Assembly: GCF_028714215.1 (NCBI RefSeq)
Contig: NZ_JAQTMS010000015.1
Location: 1-64,000, forward strand
Source: Rhodoferax sp.
GTDB lineage: Bacteria; Pseudomonadota; Gammaproteobacteria; Burkholderiales; Burkholderiaceae_C
DNA: 64,000 bases
Direction: 5' to 3'
The position numbers and the translations under genes were made by a program. The notes under the pieces were generated by a model. The model made no database searches. It was not told where the DNA came from and saw only the letters and a list, made by a program, of their open reading frames with translations. Positions 44,576-54,663 of this stretch are shown here, in pieces (position 1 is the stretch's first letter; each line of letters opens with the position of its first letter).

Positions 44576-45735
44576 AGAAACTAGTCCGCATTTCCCTGAT
44601 CGCTGCCTGTGCCATCGCCGCGCCGCTGAGCATGGCCCAGACCTCGGCAAAACTCAAGGTCGGCTTGATGCTGCCTTACACCGGCACCTATGCCTCGCTG
44701 GGCAATGCCATCGAAAATGGCTTCCGGCTTTACCTTGCCGAAAAAGGCGGCAAGCTCAGCGGTCGGGAAATCGAGTTCATCAAGGTCGATGACGAGTCCG
44801 ATCCGTCGAAGGCCACCGACAACGTCAACAAGCTGATCAAGCGCGACAACGTCGACGTGCTGGTGGGGACTGTTCACTCCGGCGTCGCCATGGCCATGGC
44901 CAAGGTCGCCAAGGACACCGGCACCATCCTGATCGTGCCCAATGCCGGCGCCGACGTGGTGACCGGTGCCATGTGCGCGCCCAACATCTTCCGCAGTTCC
45001 TTCACCAACTGGCAACCGGGCTACGCCATGGGCGAGGTGGTGGCCAAGAAGGGACACAAAAAGGTAGTGACCATCACCTGGAAATATGCCGCCGGCGATG
45101 AGTCGGTGAATGGTTTCAAGGAGTCGTTCGAGAAGGCCGGCGGCAAAGTGGTCAAGGAGTTGACCCTGCCCTTCCCGAACGTCGAATTCCAGGCCTTGCT
45201 GACCGAGATTGCAGCCACCAAACCGGATGCCGTCTACACCTTCTTCTCTGGCGGCGGCGCCGTCAAGTTCGTGAAGGACTATGCGGCTGCCGGCCTGAAG
45301 AAAAGCATTCCCCTGTACGGCCCGGGCTTCCTGACCGATGGCACGCTGGAAGCCCAGGGTGCGGCGGCGGAAGGCTTGCTGACCACCCTGCACTATGCCG
45401 ACAGTCTGGGCACGGCGCGCGACAACGCGTTCCGCCTGGCCTATGCCAAGACCTACAAGCTGCAGCCTGATGTGTTTGCGGTGCAGGGCTACGACGCGGC
45501 GCAGATGCTGGGCATCGGCCTGGCCGCCGTCAAGGGCGATATCAGCAAGCGGGCGGGCTTTGTCAGCGCCATCGAAAAAGCCAAGATCGACAGCCCGCGC
45601 GGCGCCTTCACGCTGTCCAAGTCGCACAACCCGGTGCAGGACATTTACCTGCGCCAGGTGGTGGGCAACGAGAACCGCTTTGTCAGTGTGATCAGCAAGG
45701 CACTGGCCGACCCGGCGCGCGGCTGCAAGATGTAA
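44572..45735 (+). CDS. Liv-type ABC transporter substrate-binding protein, probable benzoate uptake
   Basis: 387 residues from a GTG, with signal peptide RISLIAACAIAAPLSMAQ. It is a LivK/HbaE-like periplasmic binding fold (KVGLMLPYTGTYASLG; VDVLVGTVHSGVAMAMAKVA; YGPGFLTDGTLEAQG). Its place between the box hydrolase and Liv-type permeases, behind a BoxR-like operator, suggests that the ligand is benzoate or a related aromatic acid. Direct evidence for the ligand is absent. Confidence 0.85.
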   Translation: MKKLVRISLIAACAIAAPLSMAQTSAKLKVGLMLPYTGTYASLGNAIENGFRLYLAEKGGKLSGREIEFIKVDDESDPSKATDNVNKLIKRDNVDVLVGTVHSGVAMAMAKVAKDTGTILIVPNAGADVVTGAMCAPNIFRSSFTNWQPGYAMGEVVAKKGHKKVVTITWKYAAGDESVNGFKESFEKAGGKVVKELTLPFPNVEFQALLTEIAATKPDAVYTFFSGGGAVKFVKDYAAAGLKKSIPLYGPGFLTDGTLEAQGAAAEGLLTTLHYADSLGTARDNAFRLAYAKTYKLQPDVFAVQGYDAAQMLGIGLAAVKGDISKRAGFVSAIEKAKIDSPRGAFTLSKSHNPVQDIYLRQVVGNENRFVSVISKALADPARGCKM

Positions 45736-45767
45736 GGTAGGTACAACCAGTGCCACACCACCACTGG

Positions 45768-45842
45768 ATTGCGGGTCAAGCCCGCAATGACAGCCGGGCC
45801 CGCAATGACAAAGTGCTTGTCATCCCGGACTCGATCCGGGAT
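45768..45842. repeat. REP-like double hairpin inside the transporter operon
   Basis: ATTGCGGG/CCCGCAAT arms (45768-45775 and 45781-45788) and ATCCCGGA/TCCGGGAT arms (45822-45829 and 45835-45842, loop CTCGA) lie between the binding protein and permease genes. This is the same element family as 11157-11218. It fits the usual place where a highly expressed binding protein is uncoupled from its permeases. Confidence 0.78.
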
Positions 45843-45886
45843 CCAGTGCTACGCCACTGCAATGACAGCCAGGGCGGGGCCGGTTC

Positions 45887-46801
45887 ATGGAAAGTTCGGC
45901 GCGCCAATCCACTGCGTATATGGACCTGCTGTTCTTCCTGATCCAGTGCCTGAACGCCTTGCAGTACGGCCTCTTGCTGTTTCTGGTGGCCTCCGGGCTG
46001 ACCCTGATCTTCGGCATCATGGGCGTCATCAACCTGGCACACGGCAGCTTCTACATGATCGGTGCCTACATGGCCTATGCGCTGGCACCGATCGTCGGCG
46101 GCACCTTGGGCGGCGGCTTTTTCGCCACCTTGCTGGTCGGGCTGGTGCTGGCCGTGCTGCTGGGTTACGTGCTGGAATGGGTGTTCTTCAGCTTCCTGTA
46201 CCAGCGCGAGCATCTGCAGCAGGTGTTGATGACCTATGGCCTGATCCTGGTGTTCGAGGAGTTGCGCAGTTTGCTGGTCGGCGACGACGTGCACGGCGTG
46301 GCGCCGCCCGACATTCTGGCCGGCACGCTGCCGCTGGGCGAGATGATGACTTACCCGGTCTACCGGCTGTTCATCTCGGCGGTCTGCCTGCTGCTGGCGC
46401 TGGCCATGTACCTGGTGTTCACGCGCACCCGGCTCGGCATGATGATACGGGCCGGCAGCACCAATCGCGAGATGGTCCAGTCGCTGGGCATCGATATCAA
46501 ATTCCTGTACCGGGTGGTGTTCGCGGCCGGCGTTGCCGTGGCGGTGTTCGCCGGCATGGTGGCGGCACCGGTGTCGTCGGTCTATCCGGGCATGGGCAAC
46601 ACCGTTCTGATCATCTGCTTTGTGGTGGTGGTGATCGGCGGCATTGGCTCGATCCGCGGCGCTCTGCTGGCGTCCCTGCTGATCGGCGTCGTCGACACTT
46701 TCGGCAAAGTGCTGCTGCCACAGGCCTCCGGCGTGCTGATCTACGTGCTGATGGCGCTGATTCTGCTGTGGCGGCCGGATGGCCTCTTCAAGGCCGGCTA
46801 A
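45887..46801 (+). CDS. livH: branched-chain-type ABC permease LivH
   Basis: 304 residues with about eight membrane helices. GLTLIFGIMGVINLAHGSFYMIGAY is the LivH N-terminal signature, RTRLGMMIRAGSTNREMVQSLGID is the coupling-loop region, and GGIGSIRGALLASLLIG follows. An ATG at 45920 is an alternative start. It is part of the transporter for the box substrate. Confidence 0.92.
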   Translation: MESSARQSTAYMDLLFFLIQCLNALQYGLLLFLVASGLTLIFGIMGVINLAHGSFYMIGAYMAYALAPIVGGTLGGGFFATLLVGLVLAVLLGYVLEWVFFSFLYQREHLQQVLMTYGLILVFEELRSLLVGDDVHGVAPPDILAGTLPLGEMMTYPVYRLFISAVCLLLALAMYLVFTRTRLGMMIRAGSTNREMVQSLGIDIKFLYRVVFAAGVAVAVFAGMVAAPVSSVYPGMGNTVLIICFVVVVIGGIGSIRGALLASLLIGVVDTFGKVLLPQASGVLIYVLMALILLWRPDGLFKAG

Positions 46802-46817
46802 GCAGCGGATCAAGCCC

Positions 46818-47822
46818 ATGAAGCAAGCCAAGATCATCTTCGTCCTGCTGGCTTTTGCGCTGTTGGCGCTGTTTCCGCTGATCGCCGGCAAATACGGCAT
46901 CGACCTGGTCACCAAGATCATGATCTTCGCCGTCTTTGCGCTCAGTCTCGAATTGCTGGTGGGCGGCACCGGCTTGGTGTGCTTCGGCCAGGCCGCGTTC
47001 CTGGGCCTGGGCGCCTATGCGGCGGTGCGCCTGTCGCCGCAGGACGCCTCGCCTTCCGTGCTGTGGCTGCTGCCGGCCTGCGTGCTGGCGGCGGCCCTCT
47101 ACGCGCTGCTGGTGGGCGCCCTGTCGCTGCGCACCAAAGGCGTCTACTTCATCATGGTGACGCTGGCCTTTTCCCAGATGGCCTATTACGTGGCGCACGA
47201 CACGCCGCTGGGCGGCGGCACCGACGGCATTTACATGACCACCAAACCGGTGCTGGGCAGCTTGCTGGACCTGGACCGGCCGCTGACGCTGTACCTGTTC
47301 ACACTGGCCTGCCTGGGCCTCGTGTTCGCCTTCCTGACGCTGCTGCTGCGCTCGCGCTTTGGCCGCGCGCTGGCCGGCATCCGGGTCAACGAGCAGCGCA
47401 TGCGGGCCACCGGTTTCTCGACCTACTGGTACAAGCTGGCGGCCTTTGTCATCTCCGGCGGCATCGCCGGGCTGGCCGGCTTCCTGTTTGCCGTGAAGGA
47501 CGGTTTTGTGAACCCGGAGCTGATCAGCTGGCACGTCTCCGGCAACGTGCTGATCATGATCATTCTGGGTGGTATCGGGCAGTTGCGCGGGGCCGTGCTG
47601 GGCGCTTTCGCGTTTGCCATGCTACAGGAGTTGTTCAAATCGGAAGTCATCTTTGGCGACTTCGCCAAGCATTGGCAACTGGGCCTGGGCCTGACCATCA
47701 TCGCCAGCGTGGCGCTGCTGCCGCGCGGGCTGGTGGGCCTGCCGCAACAACTGGCCGAGCGGCTGCGGGCGCGCGCCAAGCCTGACTCTGCGACGGACAG
47801 CGGGGAGCCTGACGATGAGTGA
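46818..47822 (+). CDS. livM: branched-chain-type ABC permease LivM
   Basis: 334 residues from the ATG at 46818; the frame extends to 46779 inside liv[28 protein letters not shown] and [44 protein letters not shown] are LivM signatures. It overlaps livG by 8 bases. Confidence 0.92.
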   Translation: MKQAKIIFVLLAFALLALFPLIAGKYGIDLVTKIMIFAVFALSLELLVGGTGLVCFGQAAFLGLGAYAAVRLSPQDASPSVLWLLPACVLAAALYALLVGALSLRTKGVYFIMVTLAFSQMAYYVAHDTPLGGGTDGIYMTTKPVLGSLLDLDRPLTLYLFTLACLGLVFAFLTLLLRSRFGRALAGIRVNEQRMRATGFSTYWYKLAAFVISGGIAGLAGFLFAVKDGFVNPELISWHVSGNVLIMIILGGIGQLRGAVLGAFAFAMLQELFKSEVIFGDFAKHWQLGLGLTIIASVALLPRGLVGLPQQLAERLRARAKPDSATDSGEPDDE

Positions 47823-48579
47823 GGCCAAGGTGCTGTTGCGCGCCAAAGAGATCACGCGCGTCTGGGGTGGCCTGATCGCGCTGAACCGGGTTTCGTTGCA
47901 GTTGGAGCGCCAGAGCGTGCACGCGGTGATCGGGCCCAACGGCGCCGGCAAGTCGACCCTGATCAACATCCTGTCGGGCGAGCTGGCACCCAGCAGCGGG
48001 CAGATCGAACTGCTGGGCCGGGACGTGACGGCCTGGTCGCAGCCCCGGCGCGCCCGCTTTGGCCTGGGTCGCAGCTACCAGCGCAACACCATCTACCCCA
48101 GCTTCAGCGTGCTGGAGAACTGCCGGCTGGCGGCGCAGATGCGCCAGCCCAAGCCGTGGGCCTTCTGGCAGGATGCCCAGCGCTGCCAAGTCAGCACCCG
48201 GGTGGCGCTGGAAGTAGCGCAACGCGCCGGTCTGGCCGAAGTGCTGGAACGCACCGCCGGGCTGCTGTCGCACGGCCAGAAGCGCCAACTGGAGGTCGCG
48301 ATGTGCCTGGCCAGCGGCCCCGAGGTGCTGCTGCTCGACGAGCCCCTGGCCGGCATGGGCGCGGAGGAAACCGAACGCATGCTGAGCCTGCTGGCGGAGC
48401 TGAAAAAAGACCATGCCATCCTGCTGGTGGAACACGACATGGACGCTGTCTTTCGCATCGCCGACCGCATCACGGTGATGGTCAACGGCGCCGTCATCGC
48501 CTCCGGCTCGCCGGCTTTCGTGCGCAACAGTCCGGAAGTACGGCTGGCCTACCTGGGGGAGCTATCGGATGCGCAATGA
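47815..48579 (+). CDS. livG: branched-chain-type ABC ATP-binding protein LivG
   Basis: 254 residues. Walker A is [17 protein letters not shown], the signature is [17 protein letters not shown] (an SHGQ variant of LSGGQ, usual in some LivG), Walker B is [12 protein letters not shown], and the switch His is [11 protein letters not shown]. It energises the LivHM permease. It overlaps livF by 11 bases. Confidence 0.93.
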   Translation: MSEAKVLLRAKEITRVWGGLIALNRVSLQLERQSVHAVIGPNGAGKSTLINILSGELAPSSGQIELLGRDVTAWSQPRRARFGLGRSYQRNTIYPSFSVLENCRLAAQMRQPKPWAFWQDAQRCQVSTRVALEVAQRAGLAEVLERTAGLLSHGQKRQLEVAMCLASGPEVLLLDEPLAGMGAEETERMLSLLAELKKDHAILLVEHDMDAVFRIADRITVMVNGAVIASGSPAFVRNSPEVRLAYLGELSDAQ

Positions 48580-49282
48580 TCTGATCGTCGACGCTCACGG
48601 CGTTCACGCCTGGTACGGCTCCAGCCATGTGCTGCTGGGGGTCGACCTGCAAATTGCGCGCGGCCAGACGTTTGGCTTGCTGGGCCGCAACGGCATGGGC
48701 AAGAGCACGCTGATCCGCACCCTGCTGGGTCATGTGGCGCAGCGCGACGGCCAGATCCATCTGTTCGGGCAGGACGCCTCGCACTTGCAGCCGCACCAGG
48801 TGGCCCGCCTGGGGGTCGCTTACGTGCCCGAGGGGCGTGGCGTGTTTCCCAATCTCTCGGTGCGCGAAAACCTGGTGATGGCGGCACGGCGCGGCCGCGA
48901 CGGGCGCATGGACTGGCCTTATGAGCGCGTGCTGGAGACTTTTCCCAGGCTGGGCGAGCGGGTGGCCCAATTGGGCGGGCAACTGTCCGGCGGCGAGCAG
49001 CAAATGCTGTCGATTGGCCGGGCCTTGATGACGCACCCGGAACTGATCGTGCTGGACGAGGCGACCGAAGGGCTGGCGCCGCTGATCGTGGCCGACATCT
49101 GGCGCGTCATCGGCGAGATTCGCGCCAGTGGCATCGCCACCTTGATCGTCGACCGCGACTACCGCAAGGTACTGGCGCGCTCCGACCAGGCCCTGGTGCT
49201 GCAGAAAGGCCGCGTGGTGCTGCACGGGGCGTCCGGCGAACTGGCCGGCAACCCGGCCTTGTCGGCTTACCTGGGGGTTTGA
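48569..49282 (+). CDS. livF: branched-chain-type ABC ATP-binding protein LivF
   Basis: 237 residues. Walker A is [18 protein letters not shown], the signature is [18 protein letters not shown], and Walker B is [13 protein letters not shown]. The usual H-loop (VEQN/VEHD) reads [11 protein letters not shown], so the switch histidine is replaced by Arg, a common LivF-like variation. It is last gene of the transporter operon. Confidence 0.92.
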   Translation: MRNDLIVDAHGVHAWYGSSHVLLGVDLQIARGQTFGLLGRNGMGKSTLIRTLLGHVAQRDGQIHLFGQDASHLQPHQVARLGVAYVPEGRGVFPNLSVRENLVMAARRGRDGRMDWPYERVLETFPRLGERVAQLGGQLSGGEQQMLSIGRALMTHPELIVLDEATEGLAPLIVADIWRVIGEIRASGIATLIVDRDYRKVLARSDQALVLQKGRVVLHGASGELAGNPALSAYLGV

Positions 49283-49398
49283 CGGGCCAGCACGCAACTT
49301 TGGTTGTGTGGGCTTCACAAAGCTGGATAATCTGCACTTAAAAGTTCGGGTATCCGGATTTGATACTCCACCTTGTGACCCGCAAAGGGATGCCAGCA

Positions 49399-49689
49399 AT
49401 GAAACCCTCCGAAGCTCTATCCGCCCACCGGGGCAGCATCCGCCGTATCGTCGAATCGCACCGGGCGTGCAACCCTCGGGTGTTCGGGTCCGTGGTTCAC
49501 GGTGACGACACCGAAGACAGCGACCTCGACATTTTGATCGACCCTACGCCGGAGACCACACTCTTCGACATTGGGGCGATTCGCCATGAGTTGCTTCAAC
49601 TCCTTGGCTTGCCGGTTGATGTGTTGACACCGAAAGCATTACCAGACAGATTTCGCGCCACGGTTCTGGCGGAAGCGATGCCCATATGA
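49399..49689 (+). CDS. mntA: MntA-family antitoxin nucleotidyltransferase
   Basis: 96 residues from the ATG at 49399. The minimal nucleotidyltransferase motif RVFGSVVHGDDTEDSDLDILID has GS followed by DxD. The family disarms the partner HepT by adding AMP to a tyrosine near its active site. It overlaps hepT by 4 bases. Confidence 0.9.
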   Translation: MKPSEALSAHRGSIRRIVESHRACNPRVFGSVVHGDDTEDSDLDILIDPTPETTLFDIGAIRHELLQLLGLPVDVLTPKALPDRFRATVLAEAMPI

Positions 49690-50066
49690 GCCGCGACAAG
49701 CAAAGGTTGTCCGATTACCTATGCCACATTGCGCAAGCCATTGAACGTATCGAGCGGTACACCGAAGACCTTGACGAGTTGGCGTTCTTGCAGAACGAAA
49801 TGGCTCAGGACGCGGTGATTCGGAACTTTGAAATCATCGGCGAGGCCAGTCACAACATCGTGTCTCATTACCCCGAGTTCGCAGCGACCCATCCTGAATT
49901 ACCCCTGGCGTTCGCCTATCAGATGCGCAACGCGGTAGCACATGGGTATTTCAAGGTGGACTTGGAAATCGTCTGGAAGACCGTTCAGAACGAACTCGCC
50001 GGACTGCACACGCAGGTGAAGCAAGTGCTTGGAGACTTGCCTCACAAGGACACCCCCCGTTTTTGA
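49686..50066 (+). CDS. hepT: HepT-family HEPN ribonuclease toxin
   Basis: 126 residues. RDKQRLSDYLCHIAQAIERIERYTED is the HepT start and RNAVAHGYFKVDLEIVW is the Rx4HxY motif with intact Arg, His and Tyr, so the toxin should be active and modifiable. The pair sits directly downstream of the box transporter operon. Confidence 0.92.
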   Translation: MSRDKQRLSDYLCHIAQAIERIERYTEDLDELAFLQNEMAQDAVIRNFEIIGEASHNIVSHYPEFAATHPELPLAFAYQMRNAVAHGYFKVDLEIVWKTVQNELAGLHTQVKQVLGDLPHKDTPRF

Positions 50067-50152
50067 CACCCCGCGACTGCCGCCGGCCACCGCGCCAGCC
50101 GCCTTGGTCGCTTGCAGCCGTCACGGCGTTGAAACGGGTACTCCGGCTTCCG

Positions 50153-50887
50153 TCAATGACTGAGAATCTTCGACAGAAACAACTGCGCGCGATCGGAACG
50201 CGGGCTGCCAAAGAACTCCTCCTTGGTCGCATCCTCGACGATCTCGCCCTGGTCCATGAAGATCACGCGATTGGCCACTTTTTTTGCGAAACCCATCTCG
50301 TGCGAGACCACCATCATGGTCATGCCTTCATGGGCCAGCTCGACCATCACGTCCAACACCTCATTGATCATTTCCGGGTCCAGCGCCGACGTCGGCTCGT
50401 CAAACAACATGGCGATCGGGTCCATGGAGAGGGCGCGCGCGATCGCCACACGCTGCTGCTGGCCGCCCGAGAGTTGGCCCGGAAATTTGTCCTTGTGTGC
50501 CAATAGGCCGACGCGGTCGAGCAGCTTGAGGCCGCGCTGCACCGCCTCGTCCTGGGGACGCTTGAGCACCATGACCTGCGCCAGCGCCAGGTTGTTGGTG
50601 ATCGACAAATGCGGGAACAACTCGAAACTCTGGAACACCATGCCGATGCGCGCGCGCAGCTTGGGCAGGTCGGTTCCGCGGCCACCCACGTCGATGCCGT
50701 CAACCGTGATCTTGCCCTGCTGGAACGGCTCCAGTGCGTTGACGGTCTTGATCAGCGTCGACTTGCCGGAGCCCGAGGGGCCGCAAATCACCACCACCTC
50801 GCCCTTGTCGACCTGGGTACTGCAGTTCTTCAGCACCTGGAAGCTGCCGTACCACTTGCTGACGTTGCTGAGTTCTATCATGGCCAT
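50153..50887 (-). CDS. gltL: polar amino-acid ABC transporter ATP-binding protein
   Basis: 244 residues. Walker A is [20 protein letters not shown], the signature is [19 protein letters not shown], and Walker B is [15 protein letters not shown] with the HEMGF switch. It matches GltL/GlnQ. It is fourth in the gltI-J-K-L order. Confidence 0.95.
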   Translation of the reverse strand: MAMIELSNVSKWYGSFQVLKNCSTQVDKGEVVVICGPSGSGKSTLIKTVNALEPFQQGKITVDGIDVGGRGTDLPKLRARIGMVFQSFELFPHLSITNNLALAQVMVLKRPQDEAVQRGLKLLDRVGLLAHKDKFPGQLSGGQQQRVAIARALSMDPIAMLFDEPTSALDPEMINEVLDVMVELAHEGMTMMVVSHEMGFAKKVANRVIFMDQGEIVEDATKEEFFGSPRSDRAQLFLSKILSH

Positions 50888-50907
50888 GGGGAAAACTTTC
50901 TTTTTTC

Positions 50908-51600
50908 TTAGCGTGCGATGGCGATACGGGTCTGCAAGCGCTTGACCCAGAAGGACAGGAACAGGCAGAGGGCAAAGTACACCACGGCCACAAAGAGATA
51001 CATCTCGACCAGGCGGCCGTCGCGCTGGGCGACCTTGCTGGCCATGGTGACAAAGTCCGGCAGCGAGATGATGTAGACCAGCGAGACGTCCTGGAACAGG
51101 ATGATGGTCTGCGTCAGCAGGACGGGCGTCATGTTGCGAAAGGCCTGCGGTAGCACCACCTGGCGCATGACTTGCCAGTAAGTCAAGCCCAAGGCATAGC
51201 CCGCATTGGCCTGTCCGCTGGCGATGCTCTGGATGCCGGCGCGCATGATCTCGCAGTAGTAGCAGGCCTCGAACAGGATGAAGGTCACCAGGGCCGACGT
51301 GAAAGCACCGACCTTGATCGGCGTTGGCGAGCCTATGATCCAGGCGCCGATGTAAGGCACCAGGAAATAGAACCAGAAAATGACCAGCACCAGCGGGATA
51401 GCGCGCAGTCCGTTGACGTAGACTGCCGCCATCCAGGCCATGGGCTTGACCGAAGACAGCCGCATCATGGCCAGCAGCGTGCCCAGCACAATGCCGCCGG
51501 CCATGGCCATCACGGTAACCTCCAGCGTGAAGGCCAGGCCCTGAAAAATCAGCACCTGCCAGGTGCGCGCGATGACGTCGAAGTCGAAGTTCTGGAACAT
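50908..51600 (-). CDS. gltK: glutamate/aspartate ABC permease GltK
   Basis: 230 residues with about five membrane helices and the EAA loop [39 protein letters not shown]. The short N-terminus resembles GltK. It forms the membrane channel with GltJ and starts 3 bases after the gltJ stop. Confidence 0.92.
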   Translation of the reverse strand: MFQNFDFDVIARTWQVLIFQGLAFTLEVTVMAMAGGIVLGTLLAMMRLSSVKPMAWMAAVYVNGLRAIPLVLVIFWFYFLVPYIGAWIIGSPTPIKVGAFTSALVTFILFEACYYCEIMRAGIQSIASGQANAGYALGLTYWQVMRQVVLPQAFRNMTPVLLTQTIILFQDVSLVYIISLPDFVTMASKVAQRDGRLVEMYLFVAVVYFALCLFLSFWVKRLQTRIAIAR

Positions 51601-51603
51601 GGC

Positions 51604-52341
51604 TTAGCTCGATCTTCCGCCGATATAGCCGGGCACCGCGACCCAGCGCTCAAGACCGCGCATCGCCAACACGACGATGCCGTTGACGACCAGGTAAATC
51701 AGGGTGGCGGCGCTAAAGGCTTCGAAGATCTGGAAGCTGAACTCCTGCATCGAGCGCGTGCTGGCAGTCAGCTCCATCAGGCCTATGGTCAAAGCCACCG
51801 CCGTGTTCTTGAGGATGTTGAGAAATTCGCTGGTCAGGGGCGGCAGCACGATGCGCACGGCCATCGGCAGCAGCACATGGCGGTACGTCTGTGGCAGCGT
51901 CATGCCGAGTGCGGTGCTGGCGGCCATCTGCCCGCGCGGCAGCGACCCGATGCCGGCGCGCACCAGTTCGGCGACACGCGCCGACGTGAAAAAGGCCAAG
52001 GCCACGACCGCCGTCCAGAAGCTTGAGTTGGGCAATTGCTTGAGCCAACTGCCCAGGGACGTTGGCAACAGTTCCGGCACCACAAAAAACCACAGGAACA
52101 TCTGCACCAGCAAAGGGATGTTGCGGAACAGTTCGACATAGGCATTGCCCAAGCGCACCGCCCAGACCAAGGGCGTGGTGCGCACGGTGCCGATGACCAG
52201 CCCCAGGGCGAGTGCAATCACCCAGGCCGTGAAGCCGGTGGCCAGCGTCCAGCGCAGGCCATTGAACAAGGTCTGCAAATAGGTGCCGCTGGCATCCGGC
52301 GACAGTTCCCAGAAGATGCCCCAGTTCCAGTGGTAGTTCAT
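51604..52341 (-). CDS. gltJ: glutamate/aspartate ABC permease GltJ
   Basis: 245 residues. [36 protein letters not shown] is the GltJ-type N-terminus, with EAA loop [36 protein letters not shown]. It pairs with GltK and is 25 bases downstream of gltI. Confidence 0.93.
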   Translation of the reverse strand: MNYHWNWGIFWELSPDASGTYLQTLFNGLRWTLATGFTAWVIALALGLVIGTVRTTPLVWAVRLGNAYVELFRNIPLLVQMFLWFFVVPELLPTSLGSWLKQLPNSSFWTAVVALAFFTSARVAELVRAGIGSLPRGQMAASTALGMTLPQTYRHVLLPMAVRIVLPPLTSEFLNILKNTAVALTIGLMELTASTRSMQEFSFQIFEAFSAATLIYLVVNGIVVLAMRGLERWVAVPGYIGGRSS

Positions 52342-52366
52342 GCGTGCTTCGCGCCCTGCGCCTGCC

Positions 52367-53269
52367 TTACTTGTAAGCCGCCGGATCGGGTGAGTCGATC
52401 GGGTTGACCGTCAGGTTCTTGAACACGGGGTTCATCGGCATGTTCAGGTTGATGCCCTTGGGGGGGATCGGGCTGGTAAACCACTTGGCGTAGATCTTGT
52501 TGATCTCGCCGCTCTTGTAGATGTTGACCATGGCCGCGTCAACCACCTTCTTGAAGGCCGGATCGTCCTTGCGCAGCATGATGCCGTAGGGCTCGGGCAG
52601 TGACATTGCCTCCGCCGAGATCTGCCATTGGCCTGGGTTGGCGCTGCTGGCCGCCAGACTGGCCAGCAGGATGTCGTCCATCACGAAAGCCACGGCACGG
52701 CCGGTCTCGACCATCAGGAAAGCCTCGGCATGGTCCTTGGCGGCCAGGATGTTGATGCCCAGGTTTTTCGCCCCGTTGAGTTCGGTGAGCTGCTTGATGT
52801 TGGTGGTGCCCGAGGTGGAGACCACTGTCTTGCCCTTCAGATCGGCCAGGGCGTTGAGCTTGTCGGCCTTCTTGGCGATGAAGCGGTTGGCGGTAAGAAA
52901 GTGGGTGATGGTGTAGCTGACCTGTTTCTGGCGCTCGGCGTTGTTGGTGGTGGAGCCGCATTCGAGGTCGATCGTGCCGTTGGCCAGCAGCGGAATCCGG
53001 GTGGCGGATGTCACCGGCTGATAGACGACCTTCAGGTTGGGCAGCTTCAGTTCGACTTTGACGGCATCGACGATACGGGCGCACAAGTCCATGGCATAGC
53101 CGATCGGTTGCTGCTTGTCATCGAGGTACGAGAACGGAATCGAGGCGTCCCGATTGCCCACCGTGATGGTGCCAGCGGCGCGCACTTTTTCCAGGGTGCC
53201 TTGCGCCAGTGCGCCGCAGGCGATGCCGGCCAGCAACAATGTGCCTATAAGTTTTCGCGTGAGTTTCAT
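52367..53269 (-). CDS. gltI: glutamate/aspartate periplasmic binding protein
   Basis: 300 residues with signal peptide KLIGTLLLAGIACGALAQ. SBP_bac_3 fold: AAGTITVGNRDASIPFSYLDDKQQPIGYAMDLC, TIDLECGSTTNNAERQKQV and DDPAFKKVVDAAM. It is the first gene of the operon. GGAGATCGT precedes the ATG. Confidence 0.94.
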   Translation of the reverse strand: MKLTRKLIGTLLLAGIACGALAQGTLEKVRAAGTITVGNRDASIPFSYLDDKQQPIGYAMDLCARIVDAVKVELKLPNLKVVYQPVTSATRIPLLANGTIDLECGSTTNNAERQKQVSYTITHFLTANRFIAKKADKLNALADLKGKTVVSTSGTTNIKQLTELNGAKNLGINILAAKDHAEAFLMVETGRAVAFVMDDILLASLAASSANPGQWQISAEAMSLPEPYGIMLRKDDPAFKKVVDAAMVNIYKSGEINKIYAKWFTSPIPPKGINLNMPMNPVFKNLTVNPIDSPDPAAYK

Positions 53270-53368
53270 ACGATCTCCTTCTTGGTTAAACGATGTGCCG
53301 ATCTGTTTTGCCCAGACCCAGCGCGCGATGCAAACAGGTGCAATGTTACTGCGGGAAAGGGCAGGCGC

Positions 53369-54634
53369 TCAGCGAAGGTTGCCGGTATGACCCAATGAAT
53401 AGCGGCCCGGCTGCGGCCAGACCGTCAAACCGTGCGGTTCCTGCCCGACTTTGATTTGCGCCACTTTTCCGCTGCCGGTATCGAAACGATAAACCACATC
53501 GTCGAAGCGGCCGGCCAGCCACAGTGTCTTGCCGTCGGCGCTGACATTGCCCATGTCGGGGCTGCCGCCGCCCGGGACCAGCCACTGGGCCAGCACTTTG
53601 TTGCTCGCAAAGTCGATCACCGTGACGCCGCCGGCGCCGTGTCTGGCGCCATGAATACGGTGCGTGCCCCGGTTCGCGACGTAAAGCAGCTTGCCGTCCC
53701 GACTGGGATAGAGACCGTGCGCGCCAACGCCGGTGGCAATGAAGTCGACTTCCTTCAGGGCCTCGCCATCCACCACGTGGACGCCATCGGCCTCCATGTC
53801 GGCAACATAGAAACGTTTTCCATCCGGCGCGATGCGAATGTCCTGCGGCATTCCCTTGGAAGCAGTGCAAATTTCGCTCAGGCTGGGATCGAACGGCTGA
53901 TTGGCCGATTCCTTGAACCGGGTGCGTGGCATGGCCAGCTTCAGCTCACCCACAACACGCCGATTGACGAGGTCAATCTTGGTCACGCTACCGTTGAATT
54001 CGCAGGTGAAAAGTGCGTACCTGCCATCGATTGAAAAATCGGCGTGGTTGATGCCGCCGCAGTTGGGTGTAGCAATGGAGTACTGCAGCTTCATGCTTTG
54101 CGGATCCCGGAAATCGAGCCGCTTGCGTGCTTCCGCCACGACGATGGCCGATTGGCCATCCGGTGTGAAATACATGTTGTAGGGGTCGTCGACGGGGATC
54201 GATCTGCCAGCCTTGCCGGTCAGCGGGTCTATCGGTGTCAGGCTGCCGATCAGGCGACGCTCGGCGTTGTTGGCAACCCACAAGGTTTTCAGATCCCAGG
54301 ATGGAACGATGTGCTGGGGCGCGACCCCGACCTTGAAACGGTCCAGCACCTTGGACGTCGCCGGGTCTATGACATAGACATCGTTGGACCGCAGATTCGG
54401 AACATAGACCCGTTCAAGGTGGTTTTTGACCGCTGCGCTCATATGCCCCGCACCGGTTTCGCTGTAGAGATTCCTGCCGTCGACGACCGGCGGCATGCCC
54501 TCCACCGTGGCGATAGAGGCCGCCGCCGGCTCTGGCGCAGGCGCCGCGCCGTGAACCAGCGTGCTGCCAAAAACGATCACTGTCGCGGCCATGGCCAAAC
54601 CGGCAAACCAGCTGATTTTTGATTTTTTGGACAT
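53369..54634 (-). CDS. exported YVTN-type beta-propeller protein
   Basis: 421 residues with signal peptide ISWFAGLAMAATVIVFGSTLVHGA. Repeated beta-propeller units are visible: NDVYVIDPATSKVLDRFKVG, LKTLWVANNAERRLIGSLTPID, GKRFYVADMEADGVHVVD, and GGVTVIDFASNKVLAQWLVPGGGSPDM. No heme or quinone motif was seen. It lies 29 bases downstream of the creatininase-family gene, both exported, so they probably act together. Confidence 0.8.
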   Translation of the reverse strand: MSKKSKISWFAGLAMAATVIVFGSTLVHGAAPAPEPAAASIATVEGMPPVVDGRNLYSETGAGHMSAAVKNHLERVYVPNLRSNDVYVIDPATSKVLDRFKVGVAPQHIVPSWDLKTLWVANNAERRLIGSLTPIDPLTGKAGRSIPVDDPYNMYFTPDGQSAIVVAEARKRLDFRDPQSMKLQYSIATPNCGGINHADFSIDGRYALFTCEFNGSVTKIDLVNRRVVGELKLAMPRTRFKESANQPFDPSLSEICTASKGMPQDIRIAPDGKRFYVADMEADGVHVVDGEALKEVDFIATGVGAHGLYPSRDGKLLYVANRGTHRIHGARHGAGGVTVIDFASNKVLAQWLVPGGGSPDMGNVSADGKTLWLAGRFDDVVYRFDTGSGKVAQIKVGQEPHGLTVWPQPGRYSLGHTGNLR

Positions 54635-54663
54635 TCAATACCCTGGAAACATTTCTTTCAAGA

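Noticed and set aside
45750..45941. Small frame between the binding protein and permease genes
   Set aside because: It runs through the REP-like hairpins and has no ribosome binding site.
49399..50066. Reading the two small genes as part of the Liv transporter operon
   Set aside because: A gap of more than 100 bases and clear MNT/HEPN toxin-antitoxin motifs make them a separate unit.
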